Below, piece after piece: positions 11,266 through 23,777 of a DNA stretch of 64,000 nt. The DNA comes from Euglena gracilis (Eukaryota; Euglenida; Euglenophyceae; Euglenales). The stretch spans positions 80,224,474 through 80,288,473 of the forward strand of contig CP154956.1 of assembly GCA_039621445.1 (NCBI GenBank). Reading direction: 5' to 3'. A program made the translations under genes and the position numbers. Position 1 is the stretch's first letter. Each line of letters starts with the position of its first letter. The notes beneath the pieces are model-generated. The model saw only the letters and a list, made by a program, of their open reading frames with translations. It was not told where the DNA came from and made no database searches.

Positions 11266-13300
11266 CCCCTTTTGTGCCTTTCTTCTGTGTGTTTCGTTCC
11301 TTGTCTCCTGCGCCCCATTCCCTCGAGTTCCTGTTTTTTTTAAATATTACTTTGTTTGTTGCAAACATTTGTTAGGATGTGTTGTTGAATACGTGTGTTT
11401 TCGTTTTCTATTTCGCACACGCTAATACCTCCACCACATCTCCATCCGCCCTCAACGATTTCACAGTGTCAGAAAACCCGGAATGTTTGCTCATTTCGCA
11501 TGCGGTTGTCTGATCCATGAGCCTGCTTTGTGGAGGGAGGGCAGGTTCGGTTGCCCTCCTTGAAATCACAATCAGTGACACATCAAAGGAAGTGTGGGTG
11601 TTTCTCGCCTCTGCACGTGGCCGGGGGATGTTTCCGACCAGCGGGGCCGGGAGGGAGGTCCTCTGAAGCAAAGCGGGTCCTGCCCACCACATCAACGTTT
11701 CTTGACAACTCTCCCCCCGGAGGGGGGGGGGGGGGGCTCCAGCCGGCCGGCTGGAAAGAAAAGGGCTGGCTGGACCACCCGGGGGTGAGGGGGTCTGGCT
11801 GGACCTGGGTCCAGGGGGGAGGGGGGGGGACAGGCCAAAAAAGCCAGGAGACAACTTCTCAGCCAAATTTTTCCCTGGAAACCACCTCTGCACCGTATCT
11901 GAGGGGTGGTTAACTGCCCACGCACCAGAGGTATTGGGGATGCATCTGAAGCGTCTGGTTGGCTATCAATACGGCTCGAGTCCTGCCTATCAACCGACCG
12001 TGACCAGTTGCAAAGCTCCTTTCAAAAAATCCCCCCTTTGACCTTTTTTAACCACTTTTCAAACCGGGGAGAGTGGCTCAGCGGAGGTGGGGATGCTTTT
12101 CACACGGTCCGACCAGGCTTTTCCTCCGACCAGAACGAGGGGGAAAAAAGCGTTTTCCTTTTTTATCTTCCCTGTTGGTGGTGTGGGAGCTTTTTGGAAT
12201 GTCCATGGTGTTTGTGAATGAAATGTTTGTGTCCCAGGACTGACATTGGAGCCGGGCTTCTTTTGAAGGAAGGTCACACCTGTGGGGGGTGCTATGGAGA
12301 GCATACATCTCTTTAAGATTTTGCACATTGTTGGGGGGGCTGCTGCAGCCAGCCCCGATTTTGGCCCAGCCCAGCCACAGCAGCATCCCCATCGGGGGGG
12401 GGGGGGGGCTGCAAGCCTTTTTTTGTTGGGTCCAGCCCGATAATTGCCCAAAATGGTGTTCTGGGGGCGTTTTGGGGCGTTTTTTTGGGGGGGGGGTTCT
12501 CATGATGCTCATTTTTTTCGCAGCTGTGTTTTCTGGGTGATTTTGGGGGCAATTGTCCGATTTCGGCCCAGCCCGGCCTGGCTCAGGTCCTGCCAGGGTC
12601 CAGTCCCCCCAGAGGGGGCTAACCAGCCCGTATTTCTGCCCCAAGCCCAGCAACCCCCCGGGATTAAAGGGATGCATGATGGGCAGGCAAGGGGTCGGGC
12701 TTTTTCAACCTCCTGGAGGTTGGGTTTGGGGTGGGTCGTGCTGTAACACCCCCCCCCACAACCGGTGCCGAAGGCGCCACAGTGCCAAGAGAAAATTGGC
12801 TGGGCAGGCCTGGGCCCCAAAACTGACCCTGGGGGGGGGGGGGTGCCTGCTGTTGACGCCCCGGGGTTGGTTAAAGGAGCCTAATTGAAGGCCCCATGCA
12901 GTGTACAGGGTGCGATGGTCCCATTTGGGGAATTTATAGAGGATGGACCCCTTTGGAGATTTGGCGGACGAATGTGGTTCCTTGGTTGCTGGAGAGATCA
13001 GCTTGATTCTCGCACCTTTTAGGCCTGTTTCTTGTTTGAATTTTTGTCCGCATATTCATCCCCAACGACATCAGATTTGTTTGGTCGTTTTGGGATACCA
13101 AACGGCTGGCGCACTGGGAGTAACACACACACACACACACACAACGAGGGTGGAAGCAAGGTTCTGCATCGCAAGCAAAGAGCAAACCTGGTTCTTGGTG
13201 ACCCTCAAAGGTACTCCCCCCAGCCTGTATGGGTGTGGTGCCATGTACCCATGCCCATACCCTCCCAGCACTTGAAACCCCATGCTCTTGCCTGTGCGAC
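11266..13300. other. Intergenic stretch with G/C-run hairpins
   Basis: After the TGA of the GTPase gene there are several C-run/G-run pairs (about 11712-11830, 12394-12410, 12826-12842), a short (CA)n near 13122-13143, and the hairpin GGTGCCGAAGGCGCC at 12764-12778. No exon of a recognisable family was found. The next gene's promoter may lie here, but no promoter motif was identified. Confidence 0.4.
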
Positions 13301-13307
13301 AGACGCA

Positions 13308-13457
13308 TGGTGTTCCTCGGCATGCCGCCCGGCCCTCCCACCCTCGGGCGATCCCATGGCCCTCTTCGCCCCGGCCTCCTCCTCTGTGCGTTGCTCTGCA
13401 GCTGCATCGCTCTCCTGCTTCAGCGAGGCACACGTTCCCTGGTGTTGCCCTCTCAGG
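13308..13457 (+). CDS. Possible exon with a hydrophobic segment
   Basis: An island between two acceptor/donor-like sites reads from ATG 13308 (MVFLGMPPGPP...) and contains the hydrophobic run GLLLCALLCSCIALLLQ, like a signal anchor. A donor-like GTGTGT follows at 13458. Its phase does not connect to the next LRR exon, and all three frames are open. Membership in a gene is speculative. Confidence 0.2.
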
Positions 13458-14875
13458 TGTGTGACCACGCAATCTCTGATCGTGCCAGGGGGACGAACTT
13501 GTAAATTGAAGGTGCAATGAATTCTGGTCCCAAATGATTCAGAAGGCAAGGGGGCAACACAAGTGCTTTTTTTTTGCATTTGTTTGCATTCCCAATTTGC
13601 ACTCCCAATTTTGGCAAAAATTTGACAAAATTTTGGCAAGATTGCCAACCTGTGCAATTTTTGTGTTTTTCTTTGAGGTTTGCTGGGAAACAATTTCGAC
13701 ATAGAAAAATCTTGAATTTGGACCAGATTTTCCCATATGGGTCAATTTTTTGTCATGCTTTATTTTTTGGCTATTGCCATATTTTTGGGATCAGCATGAC
13801 GGCTCAAATTTTTCATTAATAAAAAATAGAGGGAGTCAAAACTTTCTCAGTCCCCTCCGGTAGAAATGTGTATATTCCCAACGTCAGTTTTCCCTCGATT
13901 TTTCCACAATTTCCGCAATTTTCCGCCATTTTTCTGATGGCTTCCAGGTGTCAATTATCCCCCCCCCAACCTGGGCAGACTGACGGCACCCATAACCCTG
14001 GGTTGGCAACGGAAGCCTGGAAGTCAGGCCATGTTTGGCTGGGCTGGATTCCTGATGGTCGTTGCGGTGGAGAGACGGACCGTTGGTGTCCAACGCCTCC
14101 CCTCTCTGCGCAATTGGTCTGCCGACACATATTCAGCCCACCCCTCAATGCACCCCCCCTCCAGGAAGTGCTGCAAGTGCCACGTGCTCGCACCATGCCG
14201 TTGATTGAGGTTTGCCTCTGAGTTGTCTGGTTTTTTTCCAGCAACCATGTTTCCGAAGGTTAAGCGTATAATTGATGCTTTGATTTATCCCGGGACTGCA
14301 CTCCGAAACGGCAAACTGCCCACTATTTGGAAGTTTGCTTGGCCATCTTCAGCTGGTTGAGTTGGCCAATTGCACAATGATAGAATCGAATGGCTTCCAG
14401 CCTCCAGCCGGTAGCTTTTTCCAGCGAGCCAACGGAGGTACCCCATGGTTTTTAAGAAATCCCTGCTCTGGATAATCAGATGATTTTTGGGGATCAGAGC
14501 TGGAAAGTAAGTACAAGAGGATTTGAATTTGATTCGATTTTGTGGCCGGTTCACAAAGAATGTTTTCAAAAATCAATTGAATTTTTTTTCTTGAGCAGCG
14601 CTTGGGGATCACCAACAAAATTTATTGTTGCCAAACACCAAGGAGGAGTCATACGGATGGAGGTGGCAGTGGGAAGGGGGAGGGTGGCAACACCAAAACT
14701 CACCACATTTCATTCGGAGCAACCCTTCGTCATGCCACACACCGGTGTTCCGCTTCCTTCGCCGGTGGCAGCGGCGTGCTCGTCTGGGCTGCCCGCCCGC
14801 CCGCAGATGCCCGCCCCCCTCCACCCCCGCGCGGCCCGGCAGCCGCGGCACCGTCCCGGGGGCCGCGGGGGGGGC

Positions 14876-14901
<26 letters not shown>

Positions 14902-14906
<5 letters not shown>

Positions 14907-15160
14907 AACGGGATTCAGCCAAACAGCCAGGGTGGTGGTGGTGGGAGGTGGGGGGTCGACCACCCCCCCCCACCACCTCTTCCTGCATTTCCGGGAGCAC
15001 CAATTTTCGCCCCCCCCCAAAAAAAAATTCTCCCGGCGCCTTCGGCGCCAGGTGGAAATCTGTGAAAAATGCTGTGGTGGGTGTGGTGGGGAATCAACCA
15101 CCCTCCCCACCTCCCCATCCCCCCACCAGGCCTTCTGTTCTGCCCTGGGGGGGGGGCAGC
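14902..15160. repeat. GC-rich inverted-repeat element copy
   Basis: The element begins GGGCAGAACGGG and ends near GTTCTGCCC, giving a 9-bp inverted pair. It contains GGGGTCGACC and GGCGCCTTCGGCGCC (15035-15049). It shares its layout with 19975-20190 and 38893-39110, including a terminal CACCAGGCCTTC-like segment. It is flanked by G-runs, so a target duplication cannot be judged. Confidence 0.4.
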
Positions 15161-15219
15161 ATCGTACTAGGGTCCCAGTTCAGGTCGAGGGTCCCCTTTC
15201 CCCCCCCCCCCCCCCCCCC

Positions 15220-15437
15220 GGCCGGCCAGCCCCCGCCCGCTCCCCCTCCCCCCGCCGGCGCCGCCCGCCGTTCCCGGCCCGCCCCTTCCGCACGCCACCG
15301 CTTTTCCGCCCACGCTCCCCGCGCCATTGGCGGCCCTGGCGGGGCTCTGTGGGGCCGCCGCCGCAGCGCTGCTCCGCCGGCGGCCCGGCCACGGCGGGGG
15401 GCCCGGGGCCTCCGCCATGCTGGCGGCGGCAAACCGA
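15220..15437 (+). CDS. Possible exon upstream of the LRR exons
   Basis: This very GC-rich block has a frame ending ...GASAMLAAANR, in phase 1 at a donor-like GTACAG. That phase matches the first LRR exon (15897). The peptide is rich in Pro, Ala and Arg with one Ala/Leu-rich run. Because GC-rich DNA is open in several frames, this is only a candidate. Confidence 0.25.
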
Positions 15438-15896
15438 AGTACAGGCCCAAAAGTGTGCCGGGTTCGGTCAGCCCTGTGACACGGTTGGTGTGCGGCCACA
15501 GTGTGGTGTGTCTGTTTGGGGGCTTAACGGTGCCGTGGCACGGAGCCCGGAGCAGGGACGCAGCCGCGGGTTTGGTCGTGGGTGGGTGAGAGGTCGTTGG
15601 CGCCCGCCAAGCGATCGCCCTCCGGCCGAAGTCGTGCCCTCCAGAGGGAGAACCAGACGGTTCACCCTTCTCTCAAATATCCGCAAGTGAGAGGCTTCGT
15701 CAAAAGTCAAAAGAGGTGGGTCGAGACACCTCAGCAGCAGGGTGGGCCAGACGAAGGAGGGAGTCGGCGAGAACTCTCCCTCTTCACCTTGCCCCCCCCT
15801 TCTGAACTTTCTTGCTTCCGGGCCCCGTCACCCCCTCCCCTGCACCTCTCGCATCCCCTATTTTTATTTCACTCTCATTTCTTATTTCTCTCGCAG

Positions 15897-16851
15897 TGCC
15901 GAATCCATTGAAGGACACAAAGACAATGTGGAACCTGTCCGGTGCGCTCGCTTGCCCTAGCCCATTTTTTTCTTTCAAACGGTGCCGCTCCATTCAGCAG
16001 CGCCATGCCCAGCTGTTCCAAATGATGACTGGATTATTGCACCCTTCTGGCCCTTCTGCACCACAGGAACCAACCTGGGAAAAGTTGCCGGCACGGGCTT
16101 CGCCAAATTGTGCCGCGCCATCAAGCGCAACCTCGTCGAGGGGTCCACCTTGAGCGGTATGGCCCCCAAATGAACAGGTTTCTTGTCCCTTGCCACAGGC
16201 CCAATGTCACTGGCCGGGGGGGGGGGAGACTGTTTCTTTCCCCTCGAGTAACTGATTATTAGGCGGCCAAACTCGCAAACTTGGGGATTTTTCTTTTGTC
16301 GGTGTGTTCGTTTGCAAAAATCGATATTTTTTTTGAGAACAACAATACCTGACTCCTAAAAACCATATACGCACACCGACACAAAAAGCTTATGTCCAAG
16401 CTTATGTCCAAGGCTGCCAAAGTGACAGGTTTGTAGGATCAGAGGACCTGGGGGGGACCTGGGGGGGGGGGGGGCGGCCCCGGGCCAGGTGGAAAAGCTA
16501 CTGTCTTGAAAAAGGTGCTTGGGGGGGAGGCCCCCCCCCCCGGTGCTTGGGGGCTGACTGGAACAAGCTGCTGGTTGGGGAAAAAAGGTGATCGGGAGGG
16601 CTGCACCCCCCCCCAGGTGCTGGCTGGAACCCGGGGGGGGGGGGGTCCAGCAAACATCTGGGGGGTGCAGCTGGATTGGCATTTTTTTTGCCAAAATCTG
16701 AAATGAGAAACCAAAAAAACCACTCAAAAGTGCCATTTTGGGCTATTTTGACCCCCTTATGAAAAAATTTCCGCACTTTGCAATTTTTCGGTCCAGTCTG
16801 GGTTCCTCTCCACAACCTGCCAACCCAACCCTGCTTCCACTGGCATACACG

Positions 16852-16948
<97 letters not shown>

Positions 16949-19900
16949 AGTCCAGACAAAAATTACGGGAGACAAAAATTGGGAAAAAACCTCCCAGATT
17001 CTGCATCTTTTTCCCGTAATTTTTGTCTGCACTGGTTATCATATTTTTTTTGTGAGTGATCAGCGATTGAAATTATGTTTCTGCAATGCAATACGGACCT
17101 CCTCCGGGCCGATCAAGCAAAAAAAAAATACAATGTTTTAGACCCCAATGGCACGAAGCACTGGGGACAGTGATACATTTCCTGAAAAAATACAAAATAT
17201 ACGAGTAATATACTCGGAGTCTCAAATTTAGGGAAAATATTTCAATATTTTTTTTGAGACCCAATATCATTGCTAAATTTCATTTCTAATTAATTTACAC
17301 TTGGTGTGAAGCGAAGGGAAGTGTTTGTTTTTTTAAGCACCCAGATCGATCAAAAAACCCAAAGACAAGCCAAAACAACTACACACATGACCTCAGAATT
17401 ATTACCCTCCCCCAAAGGTTTCCAACAACAGACCACACAATAAGGCCTTATTTAGGGGAGGGTCCAATTTTGGGGATTCATCAAAAGTCCATAACAGTTT
17501 TTTTTTTAAGCAAACTGAAGCAAACAGTAAATTACCAATAAACAAAGCCACAATAACAACCTCGAATTATTAAGACCAATGCTAATGCTACAATGCTGGC
17601 ATTGACACCAACTTGAGTATCCTAATGTCCCACGAGTATCCCAATGTCAATACTAATATTTTATTATATCACTAATGCTTATGTGAAACAACTCATAATA
17701 TTAATAGTTACTCTTACTGGCACAAGTATTAATATTAATACTAATGCTAATGCTAATATTAATATTAATACCAATACTGATATTAATATTAATGGATGTG
17801 TTGGAGACCGTTTTCTCTGTTTTGCTGTACAAACAGCACGGCATCTTTGATGTGTATATTTGGCAAGTCTGTTTTCAATTGCTGATTCCTCGGAATCGGA
17901 GAGTATTTATCGAAACCGACTCTTCTGCAGTGATGTACCTCCCCGAGGATGCTGGGCGGCCGTTATTGGAAGCATTCAAAGAAAACGAAACCATCCAGAA
18001 GTTCGATGCCAGCGGTATATTTACATCTTCACATGGATTCCCAGCCCTAAAGGGAATTTAGGATGGCTTTCCATGCTCCTCTGAAGGACTGGTTTCCACA
18101 TTGAATTACTTCCTTCGACAGCATTTTCGACAGCATGGGAGTCCATCAAATTGCGATTTGAGACGAAAGGGGGCCATTCGCACTGACAACATCGGGTTTC
18201 ATTCTTGTTACATTTTTTTTGGAAATCTGGCCACTGCCTGGTATCCTCCCTTCCTCATCCGCACATCATCATCCCCGCAGGGAATCCCCTCGGGATGGGC
18301 GACAGGGAGGTTTCTCTCTGGTGGGAATGTCTGACGGTGAACAAGTCGCTTCGTATCCTCATCTTCATCAGTGTCTTCCCCCTCCCTGTGTATTTTGGAT
18401 GCTTGCCTCGCAGCCTCTGGCATGTGTGGGAATTTGAAAAGGAAGGTTAAACAGGCAACTGGGGGGTCATTCTTCATACAACAACCCCAAGAAAAATGTG
18501 AATGGTTTCGTCAACTACCACCGCCATCCTGGTGTGTGGGCCCTCCGGCCCTGTTGCATTTCTGTGGCACCGGTTTTTAGGTCAGATTTTTTCTTCGACC
18601 TAAAAATCGCCCAAGAATTAATAAAGAAAGAAAGAAAACTGAAGCACAAAAATCAAAACTCAAATCAAAATATAAATATAAAAGCAATGAAAACAAAAGA
18701 ACAGGAATCTGGTGCGCAACTGATCCTGGTGGCCGACATAACGTGATGGGTCCGGACCCCCCCCCAGAGGGTGAAAGGTGGGCCAAGTGGGTTTTGCTCT
18801 TTCACTTCATCACAAAGCACCATAAATTTTGACCCATCAACATTTTGATAAAGTCAGCCCCCGAAAATGGGTCCCTGCCGAGCCCCCCCCCCCCCGTCTA
18901 TTGGTCTATTGGTCTATTGGCCGCTCGCCCACCAGTCCTTCCCATACATTCCTGGCAGACAACTGTTGGTCAGCGTAGGTCGGAACCCACGGATCCCGTG
19001 GGTTCGACACCTGCCGATAGGCCATTTTGGCCCAGTGTCTCAATGCCGCCCCCCCCCCCCCCCCCGATCGGAAATAACTAGTTTTTGAAGGGGAAAGTGG
19101 CCCTCGGTAGGCATCGTTAGTTGTGATTGGGAACTGATGGACGAGTGGGGCTGATGAGGATAAAGCAAAAATCCCGACTAGGACAAAGTTTTGATTGATT
19201 GTCAAGAGAAGGCTGGTTTCCTGAAACCATGGTAATGCGCAATCACAGCAAACAGTTAATGCCAACATAATTTGGATAGATTGTGTACTTTCTCAAAGTT
19301 GTTCCCTCAAGGATTGATTTTTTTCCCCTCTCACCAATGGCAATATTAAAAACGGCCTGTGCGCAGTTCCGTTTCTCCTGCAGACAACAACATTGAAGAC
19401 CGCGGTGCCGAGTTTTTGGCAGAGGGGATGAAGTTCAACTCGTCCCTCACCACTTTGTTTTTGTACCGTATGACCTTGTGGTGTTGATTTCTAACAGAGA
19501 ATTCGTTCAGCCAGAGGGAACCTGAAGGAATTTAAGTTTGCTCAGGAGGAAGGTCGGGTTACACCATTGGGGGGTGTTTTTCAATCAACTGGAGGTTAAA
19601 TACGTTTTTGTGGGTACAATTTTTTGAAAATACTCAAAACTCTTTAAAAGGTTTGTTTGCCGATGGAAATCGCTTCTTAATAGAGTCTAATGGTTTTGTA
19701 AAGCAATTTTAAATTGATTTGCCAATGGGAGGTCTCACCCTGTTTCTTTATTTTGTTTCGACAGTTTCAGGAGATCTACACCTCAGGGCCGCACAGGAAT
19801 TTGCATTCTTTAACCTTGGACGCCACCCCCTCTCGTTTTTCCAGGGTGCTGATTTTCGATCAAAATTGTTGGAAATTTTTCTTTGCACCACGTCATAATG

Positions 19901-22900
19901 GGTGGGGTGGTCACCGGGTCTTCCTTCCTCCCAGGGCTGTTTGGGAATCTCTGCCAGTCCTCCAAACCCTATGGTGGCATAGTGGGTGCGGGGTCCACCC
20001 CCAACATCATCCTGGTGAGGGCGGTGCGAACCCCCCCACCTTCCCATATTTCTGGGGTCGCCGCTTTTTGTTTTTAAGTTCCTCCTTCACAGTGCTGTGG
20101 TGGGTGGGTGGGATCAACCTCCCACCTTGGGGGGGGGGGGGGCGGCCACCTCCCACCACCAGACCTTCCTGCCAGCCGTACTGGCCGCAGATCAGCCCAC
20201 AGCAACAGTAGCTACAGGAACACAGGAAAACAGGACTGAAATAAATCTGAGCAGTTGGCAAATGTCGTGTGTTAGTGTTGACTCTCTGGCCTGCAGGAAA
20301 TCTCATCGGGGATGGTGGTGCGGAGGCGATAGCCGACGCTTTGAGGGTGAACACCAGCGTCACCAACCTCTACCTGCAATGTATGTGGCTTGGTACCGGT
20401 CCAGGAAATAAACATTTCCATTTGCTGATTTTTCAGTGATGGAAGAGTGACCTTATCATGCCCTCCGATGTGACAACCCATTCCGTTGCACCGCGATCCA
20501 TCCTTCTTTTGATCGGCACGTGGACCAGTAGCCAACATACAGAAAAAAAAATTGAAGGTCTGACCCCGGTGGGTACTCCAAAGGTATTTGTGGGTCCCCT
20601 GCTGGAGGAGGGATTTTGGCCATTTTAACTTTTTTTAGCGTGAAGCGCTGAAAAACAAAATTGACCCAGAATTGACCCCACCCCCAAAGAGTAACCCCCA
20701 AAGAGGGGAGGGGGTGGTTGGGTGGGGACCCCCTCCCTCGGTCTCAAGATTCCCTGCAAATGTTATGCGATGAAGTGCACAGTGGGTGATTTTGCAACTG
20801 AGCACCTGGTGGGTGTTCTGAACGGAGCAAGTGGCCGAATTCCAGCCCTGAAATGACAAATCCCCCCTTCCATGTATGGCCAAATCTCTGTTCCAAAGTG
20901 AAGTATTTTTTAAAAAGAAAACTATCCATTTCACCCCAAATTTACAGGGGCAGGTTTGCAGCCGTTGCAAAATTTATCATAATTGGTTAAAACGCAACTA
21001 AGGTAACAAAGGTAAGGTTCACTGGTGAGGTACAGTAAGCAGGGTAAGGTGATAAGGTTCACTCCATGATGTTGTATATTTGTCTTTCCACGCCCCGCCC
21101 CAGCCCCTGATTCCTCTCGGGCAAGCACCTCCAGCGACAAATCCCAACAAATCTTGGCAACATTTTTTTGGCCCTCTGGAGGTGGGAGTTCTGACCAATC
21201 TCAGCAAATCCCAACAACACCACAACTCATTGCACTAAGAAAGGATGATGATTGAGAGGATTGCTTTGATCGGCCATCATTTTGCACAACACGTTTCCTC
21301 CAGTTTCTTTGCATAGTCACCCTATTTCGCACATTTGGCGCATATTTTGGCTCATATTTTGGGGTCCAGTTTCACGCATTTCCTCCCCCCACTGGAGTTT
21401 TTTTTCCACAAGTTACAAGTTGTTTTGACAAGGAGAGCTATCTGAGCAGCTTATTTTGTTGTTGGGGTTGAAAGAAGTTTGATACCGGCCAGTAGTAACT
21501 ATTTTCAGTTTCCATTTCGCCTCATTTTTTGGGGAAATATAGTGGTTTATTTTGCTCGCCATCTGGGTGGTCCCCGGTCGGGAGGGGTACCCCGCAGGAG
21601 TTTATGCCATATATATGTATGCATATGGCATTTACATGCATATTTTGGATATTCTGCACATATTTAGCGCCTACTTTGAGGTTTTCAAGAGTGTCCAGAC
21701 ACATTTGTCGCATATTTTTTTGGAATGATTTTATATTAATATAAAAAGGATTTGATTATGTTAAGTGAATAGACCAAAAAAAATCTGATTGATGAGTCTA
21801 ATGGTCTAAGAAGGGAGGGTGTGAAAGTGTGATGGGATGGGATGGTCTGTTGAATGATGGGTTGAAATGGTGAGTGTTTGTTGAGTAGGCAAACTCATAA
21901 TGATATTTTTGCACATTTGCCTGCGATGGCAGGCACGTCCTAGCAGGCAAACAATCACTGAGCCCAACCCCAACCCTAACCCTAACCTGAGATCGGAGCG
22001 TGAATGGCTGGTTTTTGGCTCGGACCCCCTCCCCCTGGGTGGGGGGGATCGGCAAAAAGCCACTAAAGTGACCAAAATGTGTCTCAATACCAGATAGAGA
22101 CGGTCTGATTTGGTACGACACTCGTCGTCCGGCGAACCACCTCATTTGGTCAAATCCCGGCAAAGTCCCAACAACAGCGCCGAAATGCCACGTGTGGGCC
22201 TCCGCAGACAACCGCATCACGGACAAAGGCGCCGCCGCCCTGGCCGCGGCCCTGAAGGTGAACAGCACGCTGCAGGTGCTGGACCTGGCCAGTGTGTCCC
22301 CCTGCCGCCCTGGGCCGGGGAGGGCTCCACAGGACTCCACGGCGAAGTGAACAACGTCAGTCCCGCCAGGCTCCAGCCACCATAAATACCGACAAATAGG
22401 GCCAGAGGCGAACAACAGCGCCCGGCCAGAAGAAGGGAGAAACGGCACCAAACAACCACCACAGTGCACACGGGAGGCCCGGGCCATCCGTGCCGTGGGG
22501 TTCGTCGCGCTGTTTCGTGGCCAAGTGGAGCGGCAGGATTCAGGATTGGGGCATGTGGATGGGGTTTGCCCCCGGTCTATCTGTCCGAGGAAAATGGCGT
22601 TTTGTGTAGTTCTCTTTGAATGCTCCCGCAGACAACAAAATCGAGAACCCGTTGATACTCCAGTCCATCAAGGAATCGCTGCAGCGGAACAGAGGTATTG
22701 TGTGCCGTATGCCTCGAACCCTGGTTCGAACTCTTTTTTCACCAAGAGTGAGAAATTTCAGTCTAAGTCATTGTTACCAATGAAGGTGTTTTTTTCTATT
22801 TGCACTTTTTTTTTGTTTTTATCGTTGTAGCATATGGGGTGTCGGCTTTTTTTTTTTATTCTGTTTTTTTTTGGAAGTTTAATTTTTTGTGTAACGTCAT

Positions 22901-22917
22901 TTATATATATATAGATG

Positions 22918-22961
<44 letters not shown>

Positions 22962-23777
22962 GTGTATACATATATATATACATATGTATGTGGGCTGCCA
23001 TATTATATATCTCTCTCTATCTCTCTCTCTCGCTCGCTCGCTCGCTCGCTCACTCGACCTCAGAAAAGTGGGTGTTGCCAGCGTTTGATAAATTGTTGGA
23101 CGTCCACACACTGTAGATAAACCACAGCTGCTAAACAAGGTCCATCTGAAGGACAAGTTCAAAAACCAAATACGAAAGCTTCCCTCTGATGTGTTATTGC
23201 ATTGGATTAAAAACTTGTCGGGGACTCTTTTGGGTGCTGCATGAATGATCCTCGGAACAGATGGAGAACAACTGGTGGTCTTGCTCTCTCCCCCCCCCAT
23301 CTCGCTCTCAGCCTCTTCGCACACAGTCAGCCTGTCCCCCGTTCTGGTCAGCCTCGCCCCCTGCCTTTTTAATAGGAAAGCCTCTGTCTTGTCCCCTCCA
23401 TATTCTCCCAACCCCACCCATTCGGGTATTTCCCCAGATGGGCTGCCCCTCCCGGAGGTCCCCGCCGATCGCTTCCCACGCCGCCGTATGGCCCCCGCCG
23501 ATCCCCGGCCCCAAACCCTGCAGTTGTTGTGCATGCACACGACGGATCCCCCCAGCCTTGTCAAGCCGCCCCTTGGGGAGCCCTTCCCGGGCGTCGATGG
23601 AACCACAGAGAGCTCCGGAGTCTTCCGTCCGCCCAATGCTCGCTCTCATGTGCGCTCGTCTCGCAGCGCTGCCACTGGTGCTGCAGCCCGCCCCCGCGGG
23701 CCCTCAAGTGCAGGGCTACAACTACTACCCGGAGTTGGACGACGACGATGGCGAGGAAGAAGGAGAAGCCCGAGCTG
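15897..23777 (+). CDS. Leucine-rich-repeat (RNI-type) protein, partial model
   Basis: Exons: 15897-15941, 16067-16156, 17931-18014, 18281-18370, 19384-19467, 20297-20380, 22208-22291, 22632-22694, 23667-23777. All begin with two bases completing a split codon and end with one base of the next (phase 1-1). Four are exactly 84 nt, one 28-residue repeat each. Repeats follow the ribonuclease-inhibitor pattern, for example NLIGDGGAEAIADALRVN and NRITDKGAAALAAALKVN, each with an NxxL-type beta-strand segment. Such proteins are horseshoe-shaped binding scaffolds; the partner is unknown. The last exon leaves the repeat for a Pro-rich then acidic tail (PELDDDDGEEEG). The start and stop codons are not identified, and exons between 20381 and 22207 may have been missed. 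Confidence 0.7.
16851..16944. repeat. (CA)n microsatellite in an LRR intron
   Basis: A short CG alternation runs into about 42 CA units, directly abutting the small inverted-repeat element at 16948. Confidence 0.97.
16948..17034. mobile_element. 87-bp MITE related to the pogo-like transposon
   Basis: The left end CAGTCCAGACAAAAATTACG and the complement of the right end differ at one position over about 23 bp. The core CAAAAATTACGGGA is shared with the ends of the transposon at 32511-34586. It has no coding capacity, so it is probably a non-autonomous derivative. A TA duplication is not obvious here. Confidence 0.7.
17340..17930. other. LRR intron, A/T-rich simple sequence
   Basis: Near 17700-17790 the sequence is a degenerate repeat of short units such as TAATATTAATACTAATGC. 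Frames rich in Asn or Ile through it are not believed to be coding. The next exon begins at 17931. Confidence 0.5.
19975..20190. repeat. GC-rich hairpin repeat copy in an LRR intron
   Basis: It has the same layout as 14902-15160: a GTGG-rich arm, C-runs, CCCATATTTCTGGGG, then G-runs and CCACCACCAGACCTTCCTG. It lies just upstream of the LRR exon at 20297 and has no coding potential. Confidence 0.4.
21964..21988. repeat. Short telomere-like CCCTAA tract
   Basis: About four imperfect units (CCCAAC, CCCAAC, CCTAAC, CCTAAC) lie inside an LRR intron. It is too short to show a telomere and may be an interstitial remnant or chance. Confidence 0.3.
22300..22480. repeat. Repeat copy holding the transposon's empty site
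   Basis: This stretch (GGCGAAGTGAACAA, TCCCGCCAGGCTCC, GGCCAGAAGAAGGGA, AACGGCACCAAACAA) parallels 32395-32510 plus 34589-34625. In the second copy the pogo-like element sits between AGAAGGGA and AACGGCACC; here the same two blocks are joined by GA at 22439-22440. Confidence 0.7.
22928..23060. repeat. (GT)n, AT-rich and (CTCG)n simple repeats
   Basis: (TG) units at about 22928-22960 are followed by ATATAC-like sequence, then CTCTCTAT and CTCG units to about 23055. They lie between the LRR exons ending 22694 and starting 23667. Confidence 0.9.

Noticed and set aside
14480-15690. Overlapping plus-strand frames over 360 residues
   Set aside because: Pro/Gly/Arg-rich products of C- and G-runs in a repeat element. 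All three frames are open, so length carries no weight; only the last part is kept as a weak exon candidate.
21964-21988. Chromosome end or fused telomere
   Set aside because: Only about four imperfect units, inside an intron whose gene continues on both sides.
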